Source of the DNA: Candidatus Schmidhempelia bombi str. Bimp
GTDB lineage: Bacteria > Pseudomonadota > Gammaproteobacteria > Enterobacterales > Orbaceae
Assembly: GCF_000471645.3 (NCBI RefSeq)
Contig: NZ_AWGA01000055.1
Coordinates: forward strand, 1-64,000
DNA length: 64,000 nucleotides
Direction: 5' to 3'
Shown piece after piece: positions 59,320-64,000 of this stretch (position 1 is its first letter; the number at the start of each line of letters is the position of its first letter). A program made the translations under genes and the position numbers. Below the pieces are notes generated by a model. The model was not told the DNA's origin and ran no database searches. It worked only from the letters and a program-made list of their open reading frames with translations.

Positions 59320-60467
59320 TGAACCGTACCAAGATATCAAAACCGAAAAAATTTATTCTGCTTATAAGTAGTCTTTCAATTATTGGTCTGATTTACTTAT
59401 ATAGTGATAATTCTATTAATACAAAGAATAACTTTACTCAATCGGAGTACACCCTAATGGACGACACCATTTACCCCTCAACGATTCCTGAAGAGCAATT
59501 ATTACGTATTGATGAAGCTAGAAAGCTTTATGAGTCAGCCTTTGACAGTGGCGTATTTTATGGCGTAGTCAATCCAGAAAAGCTGATAGAATTTATAAAA
59601 CATGCTTGGCAGTGGGATAAAAATGCCATGCCCTATTATTATGAAATTATTCTTTGGAAAGATTTGTATGATGAAGAGGGAAAAGAAGACGGTGTTATCA
59701 TGTCTTTTGATGAGTTTATGCGTAAATATCGAGATAAATTAGTGGATAGTGCAGGAAACCCATTAGTTGAGCCAGAGATTTATAAATCATATAATTTAAG
59801 CGGTTATTTATCAGATAAACTTGCGGATTTAAAATACCCCTATTTTGCTTATAGAAAGAATTGGGCATATGGCATTTATGAGTATGACCAACAAGGTATT
59901 GCCCGTCCATGCACCGATGAACAATTAGAAAAAAGTATTGAATATCTAAACTATGCGATCGATGGTGGTTATCATCGCTATGAGGATTTGATTGCTCGAA
60001 TGTTATTCCAACAAGGCAATCATTACAAAAATAAAAAAAGAGACCAGATTAATAAATTAGTTGAACATCGAAACACATTAAAATTAGCGGATTTAAAACA
60101 GGCGATTGATTATGCAGAGTTAATGGCGGAACATAGTTCAATTATTGGCATATTACGGGTTACCGAAGCCTATTTATATGGTTTAGGTCGCGAACATGAT
60201 GAAATAAAAGCTTATGCTTGGTCACTGTTGCTGGATTACACACGACAAAAACTTATTGAACAAGGTAATAATTTAGCTTGGGATCGTAACTACTTCCCGC
60301 CAGTATGGGCATATAATGAGGAAATTCAAATCCGTTTAGAGAAGAGTCTTAACGCAGAACAAAAACAGACAGCACACCAATATCTGACCGAATTAAAAAC
60401 CAAAATTATAGATTGGAATTATAACAAATGGCGAGCACAAATAGATGATTTTTCGCCACGTCCTTAA
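59319..60467 (+). CDS. Membrane-anchored protein with Sel1-like segment
   Basis: A 382-aa protein with one N-terminal helix (about 12-29, FILLISSLSIIGLIYLY) and an otherwise soluble, probably periplasmic, helical domain. AEAYLYGLG-like and EIKAYAWSLLLDYTRQKL (about 285-315) resemble a Sel1/TPR repeat. An earlier helical stretch EQLEKSIEYLNYAIDGGYHR supports a repeat fold. Sel1-like periplasmic proteins are frequent immunity proteins for type VI lipase or peptidoglycan effectors; that is inference from the fold and neighbours. I do not recognise an exact family. Confidence 0.7.
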   Translation: MNRTKISKPKKFILLISSLSIIGLIYLYSDNSINTKNNFTQSEYTLMDDTIYPSTIPEEQLLRIDEARKLYESAFDSGVFYGVVNPEKLIEFIKHAWQWDKNAMPYYYEIILWKDLYDEEGKEDGVIMSFDEFMRKYRDKLVDSAGNPLVEPEIYKSYNLSGYLSDKLADLKYPYFAYRKNWAYGIYEYDQQGIARPCTDEQLEKSIEYLNYAIDGGYHRYEDLIARMLFQQGNHYKNKKRDQINKLVEHRNTLKLADLKQAIDYAELMAEHSSIIGILRVTEAYLYGLGREHDEIKAYAWSLLLDYTRQKLIEQGNNLAWDRNYFPPVWAYNEEIQIRLEKSLNAEQKQTAHQYLTELKTKIIDWNYNKWRAQIDDFSPRP

Positions 60468-61021
60468 TAAGCTTGAATCTATGCTTATTTTTCCAAATTT
60501 AAGCTTGTTCTTCTGTTAATAAAATCTAAACGCCTCCCTATTTTCAAATAATGTTACTTTTATTATTAGAAAATGGGGAAAGTAATATCTTCTCCACTAC
60601 GGCAATTGCACTTAGATTTTGATAAATCGCGCTGTGATGATGTAAGCTTAATAATGCTAGACGTGGTAATAATATCATTTTATATCGCGCTTACTGTTTA
60701 TTTATCGATAGCTGACTAAACGCGATAATGAAGGCATATACAGCGCATGGCAAGACCGGCTTAGTTAATGAACTTATTTGTTTTAATAAGACATGAGTGA
60801 CTTAGCAATGTCTAACCTAGAATAGGTATGATTAGTTATCTTTCTTATTAATTTTTACCTGAGTTTATTAATAACGGATTTATTTAACCGTAATAGCTAA
60901 CCTATTGTTGTTTAAAATATTTTTTACTCTTCGTCATCTATTTAATTTACATTATTTATGCAACACTGATTAAGTTGAATATAGCTTTTTTATCGGATGG
61001 TTAATCAAGGAAATCAGTGAC
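60468..61021. other. Intergenic region between island and gcd
   Basis: About 550 nt of AT-rich DNA. A 48-codon frame at 60573-60719 has no ribosome-binding site or recognisable content. The stretch may be decayed DNA of the accessory island. AAGGAAA before gcd is its ribosome-binding site. Confidence 0.45.
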
Positions 61022-63406
61022 ATGGATGAGAAAAGTAGATTACTGCAACTTACTGCCGTAATCATGGGCTTAATAAGTATTTATTTCTTAATCGGCGGTA
61101 GTTGGTTAATTTGGCTTGGCGGGTCGTGGTATTATTTTATTTTGGGGTTATCTTTATTATTAACGAGTATATTGATTTGGCAAGGTAATGGTTTTGCCTA
61201 TCTGGTTTTCTCATTGATATTAGTTTTTTCTGGTATATGGGCTTTATGGGAAGTCGGTTTACGTTGGTGGTTATTGGTACCTAGACTTTGGGTATGGTTT
61301 GTTATTGGTCTGTTTTTGCTGTTTCCTTGGTGGCGAAAAAGATTTACCTTAGATCGAAGTGCTATGTTTACCACTTTAGCGGTTATTTTTGTGGCGATGA
61401 TTGGTATTATCTCTTTATTTTTTGCACCCGATACCATCAAAGGTCGCATAGAAAACCCTGCAACGCTAACGGTTAATCAAACACAAGTCGCGGATAGTGA
61501 TTGGATAGCTTACGGTGGAACTAACGCTGGCTTACACTATTCATCATTAAATCAGATTACCCCGCAAAATATTCATCAATTAAAAGAAGTTTGGCGAATT
61601 CGCACTGGAGATATGCCAACTGATGGTGATCCAGTTGAGTTAACCAACGAAAATACCCCGTTAAAAGTCAATGATAGTTTATATACCTGTACCGCGCATG
61701 GCTGGGTATTAGCGTTAGAGCCAGAAACGGGCAAAACTAAATGGAAATTTAATCCAACAATTAACCTAGAAGGCGCGAAAGATTTCCGTGGTTGGGCGCA
61801 TATGACCTGTCGTGGACTTTCCTATTATGATGCTGATCGTTATTTAGCTAAACAGCCTGACATAGACGTCGCGTTGAGAGTAAAAAATAGTTCTTGTCCA
61901 AAACGTTTATTTTTACCTACTGCTGATGCTAAATTAGTCGCACTGAATGCTGATACCGGTCAATTATGTAGCGATTTTGGTCAACAAGGCGTGGTGGATC
62001 TTAAACAAGGCATAGGTGACTTTGCGCCGGGAGGGTATTATTCAACGTCGCCAGCATTAGCGACACAGGCGTTGGTCATTATTGGTGGACATGTAACCGA
62101 TGATGCCTCAACAAATGAACCCTCTGGCGTCGTACGCGCATTTGATGTACAAAATGGTAAATTAATTTGGAATTGGGATAGTGGTAATCCCGAAGCGACG
62201 ACACCATTAGCTGCGGGCAAGATTTATACACGTAATTCGCCAAATGTTTGGTCAATTATGAGTGCCGATGAAGAACACGGTTTAGTCTATTTACCGTTAG
62301 GAAACCAAACGCCAGATCAGTATGGTGCAGATCGCACGCCAGCAACAGAAAAATATGCTTCAGGTATTGTGGCTTTGGATATTAACACGGGCAAAGTACG
62401 TTGGAATTATCAATTTACTCATCATGATTTATGGGATATGGATGTACCTAGCCAACCTATCTTACTTGATCTACAAACTCAGTATGGGATGACTCCTGCG
62501 GTGATTCAGCCTACAAAGCAGGGGAGTTTATATGTATTAAATCGCCTGACCGGTGAGCCAATTGTTCCAATTGATGAAGTTATTGCGCCCCAAGGCGCCG
62601 TTGCTGGCGATTGGACCGCTAAAACCCAACCTCGATCGCGATTAAACTTACTGCCTAATCCATTAACTGAAAACGATATGTGGGGAGCAACGCCGTTTGA
62701 TCAGCTAAGTTGTCGTATTGCCTTTAAATCATTACGCTATGAAGGACAGTATACACCGCCTTCTTTACAAGGTAGTTTAATTTATCCCGGTAACGTTGGG
62801 GTAATGAATTGGGGTGGGGTAGCCGTCGATCCCGTGCATCAACAAATCTTTGCTAGTCCTAATTATATGGCATTTGTTTCTAAGTTAGTACCGCAATCTG
62901 ATGTCAACCAGCAAAGTGGGCATGCCTCAGAAGGGAAAGGGTTACAACCTAATAAAGGCGCGCCTTATGCAGTTGAATTACACCCGTTTTTATCTCTGGT
63001 TGGTTTTCCTTGTCAAGCACCGTCATGGGGAAATGTTACGGGTATTGATTTGCTAGCAAGTAAAGTAGTTTGGAGCCATCCAAATGGGACCTCTTATGAT
63101 AATACGCCGATCATAAAATTACCGTTTTCAGTCGGCGTTCCAGCAATGGGTGGACCAATATTGACGGCGGGTGGCGTGGCGTTTCTCAGTGGCACGTTGG
63201 ATCGATTTATTCGTGGTTATGAGGTAGCAACAGGGAAAGAAATTTGGAAATCACGTTTACCGGCAGGCGGACAAGCAACGCCAATGACCTTTAAAGGTAA
63301 TGATGGACGCCAGTATATTGTTTTAGTCGTTGGTGGTCATGGTTCTTTTGGGACTAAAATGGGGGATTATATTATCGCTTATGCACTGGATGAAAATAAC
63401 TATTAG
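61022..63406 (+). CDS. gcd: Quinoprotein glucose dehydrogenase, membrane-bound
   Basis: Gcd oxidises glucose to gluconolactone at the periplasmic face of the inner membrane and passes electrons to ubiquinone; it needs PQQ. The 794-aa protein (E. coli 796) has five N-terminal helices (about 8-140). A propeller domain follows with DWIAYGGTNAGLHYSSLNQI, LKEVWRIRTGDMPT, FTHHDLWDMDVPSQPILLDL and VGVPAMGGPILTAGGVAFLS. No PQQ synthesis genes are in the window, so the cell may rely on external PQQ. A terminator follows. Confidence 0.95.
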   Translation: MDEKSRLLQLTAVIMGLISIYFLIGGSWLIWLGGSWYYFILGLSLLLTSILIWQGNGFAYLVFSLILVFSGIWALWEVGLRWWLLVPRLWVWFVIGLFLLFPWWRKRFTLDRSAMFTTLAVIFVAMIGIISLFFAPDTIKGRIENPATLTVNQTQVADSDWIAYGGTNAGLHYSSLNQITPQNIHQLKEVWRIRTGDMPTDGDPVELTNENTPLKVNDSLYTCTAHGWVLALEPETGKTKWKFNPTINLEGAKDFRGWAHMTCRGLSYYDADRYLAKQPDIDVALRVKNSSCPKRLFLPTADAKLVALNADTGQLCSDFGQQGVVDLKQGIGDFAPGGYYSTSPALATQALVIIGGHVTDDASTNEPSGVVRAFDVQNGKLIWNWDSGNPEATTPLAAGKIYTRNSPNVWSIMSADEEHGLVYLPLGNQTPDQYGADRTPATEKYASGIVALDINTGKVRWNYQFTHHDLWDMDVPSQPILLDLQTQYGMTPAVIQPTKQGSLYVLNRLTGEPIVPIDEVIAPQGAVAGDWTAKTQPRSRLNLLPNPLTENDMWGATPFDQLSCRIAFKSLRYEGQYTPPSLQGSLIYPGNVGVMNWGGVAVDPVHQQIFASPNYMAFVSKLVPQSDVNQQSGHASEGKGLQPNKGAPYAVELHPFLSLVGFPCQAPSWGNVTGIDLLASKVVWSHPNGTSYDNTPIIKLPFSVGVPAMGGPILTAGGVAFLSGTLDRFIRGYEVATGKEIWKSRLPAGGQATPMTFKGNDGRQYIVLVVGGHGSFGTKMGDYIIAYALDENNY

Positions 63407-63438
63407 TGATGTTGACTAAATTAAGGTGAAGATTAAAG

Positions 63439-63460
63439 AAGAGGCGTTATGCCTCTTTTT
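63439..63460 (+). terminator. Rho-independent terminator after gcd
   Basis: AAGAGGC and GCCTCTT form a 7-bp stem with a 5-nt loop, followed by TTT. It lies about 33 nt after the gcd stop. Confidence 0.8.
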
Positions 63461-63646
63461 GAAATGAGAGTGACTCGTTTTATTCACTGAAACGTTATCC
63501 ATCTCGCCCATCGCATTTAACCGAATATCACCTAATTTGGTTACTCTTTATTAATTTATCAGGGGCTAGATCGAATAGAAAATATAGCGAAAGTCTTGGC
63601 ACTTAAGTACAGAACATATAAATAATGTTAACGTTAGTCTAATTAT

Positions 63647-63676
63647 AAAAAAACCGGTATATGAACCGGTTTTTAT
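63647..63676 (-). terminator. Rho-independent terminator after metG
   Basis: AAAAACCGGT (63649-63658) pairs with ACCGGTTTTT (63665-63674) around a 6-nt loop, with T-rich DNA on the minus-strand exit. It lies about 30 nt after the metG stop codon. Confidence 0.82.
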
Positions 63677-63703
63677 TCCCAATTTGATAAGGTAAAGCTC
63701 AAA

Positions 63704-64000
63704 TTATCTCACTGCCATACCTGGTAAGGCGCCACTGTCTGGTGATAATAAGAATATTTCATTATCGCCAGCGCCAGCGGCTAAGACCATTCCTTCCGAT
63801 ATACCAAAACGCATTTTACGAGGCGCTAAATTGGCAACCATTACGGTCAGTTTTCCTTCTAACTGTGTTGGATCTGGATAAGCACTACGGATACCAGAGA
63901 AAACATTACGTGTTTCACCACCTAAATCTAAGGTAAGCTGGAGTAATTTATCTGAACCTTCTACTAAACGCGCTTGTTGAATCAACGCGATACGCAAGTC
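63704..64000 (-). CDS. metG: Methionyl-tRNA synthetase, C-terminal part
   Basis: The last 98 codons of metG; the gene continues to the right of the window. The segment is the EMAPII/Trbp111-type tRNA-binding domain that dimerises Met[62 protein letters not shown], ending [15 protein letters not shown]. An internal ATG at 63997 is not the start, because the frame stays open to the window edge. Confidence 0.96.
   Translation of the reverse strand, partial: DLRIALIQQARLVEGSDKLLQLTLDLGGETRNVFSGIRSAYPDPTQLEGKLTVMVANLAPRKMRFGISEGMVLAAGAGDNEIFLLSPDSGALPGMAVR

Noticed and set aside
60573..60719. 48-codon frame between the accessory island and gcd
   Set aside because: No ribosome-binding site, no recognised content, and no coupling to neighbours; chance in AT-rich DNA is sufficient.

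Overview
This is one chromosomal segment of a low-GC gammaproteobacterium. Gene content, gene order and protein similarity are clearly enterobacterial in type: tRNA-tufB-secE-nusG, the str operon, thrLABC, ygfB-pepP, serB-radA, mltA/tcdA, ydiB-aroD, dksA-gluQ and qmcA-ybbJ. The strong AT bias of intergenic DNA and synonymous sites, together with compact synteny breaks, suggests a host-associated lineage such as the Orbaceae (Gilliamella/Orbus relatives). That taxonomic placement is inference; no marker was compared against a database.

Layout. 1-420: the end of an rRNA operon with two tandem 5S genes, each followed by a terminator. 0.8-9 kb: ispB, tonB (with a Fur-like box), pepP-ygfB, serB-radA and cycA. 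9-12.7 kb: mltA and tcdA, then aroD-ydiB convergent to them. 13-16 kb: adhE. 16.3-19.4 kb: four tRNA genes (Thr-TGT, Tyr-GTA, Gly-TCC, Thr-GGT), tufB, secE, nusG. 19.4-25.6 kb: ndh, an HlyD adaptor with two ABC-2 permeases but no ATPase, rraA and a ferritin-like gene. 26-30.5 kb: the str operon (rpsL-rpsG-fusA-tufA) on the minus strand, so the two tuf genes form an inverted pair about 7.8 kb apart. 30.8-38.2 kb: adenine permease, YbaL, YoaE and azlCD. 38.2-41.9 kb: sapBCDF without sapA. 42-45.2 kb: rne. 45.8-50.8 kb: moaA (structured leader), gluQ, dksA, folK, ydfG and two unrecognised small genes. 50.9-55.9 kb: the complete threonine operon with a readable leader peptide and attenuator. 56.1-58.5 kb: nfsA and qmcA-ybbJ. 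58.7-60.5 kb: a small accessory island, possibly type VI secretion effector/immunity related. 61-63.4 kb: gcd. The window ends inside metG.

How the genes work together. Most of the window is core physiology: translation (5S, tRNAs, EF-Tu twice, EF-G, S7, S12), transcription and secretion (NusG, SecE, DksA), RNA turnover (RNase E and its inhibitor RraA), amino-acid synthesis (ThrABC, SerB, AroD) and redox metabolism (AdhE, Ndh, Gcd). Regulation readable in the DNA includes a Thr/Ile attenuator before thrA, a two-hairpin leader before moaA, a Fur-like operator before tonB, and near-consensus promoters before rpsL, the tRNA operon and rraA. No CRISPR array, insertion sequence, integrase or prophage gene was seen.

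The observations most worth a second look are the inverted tuf pair enclosing 7.8 kb, the ATPase-less exporter inside that loop, the missing sapA, the moaA leader, and the 58.7-60.5 kb island with overlapping small frames. I did not find convincing evidence of a wholly new system. The 58.7-60.5 kb island is the best candidate for undescribed proteins.
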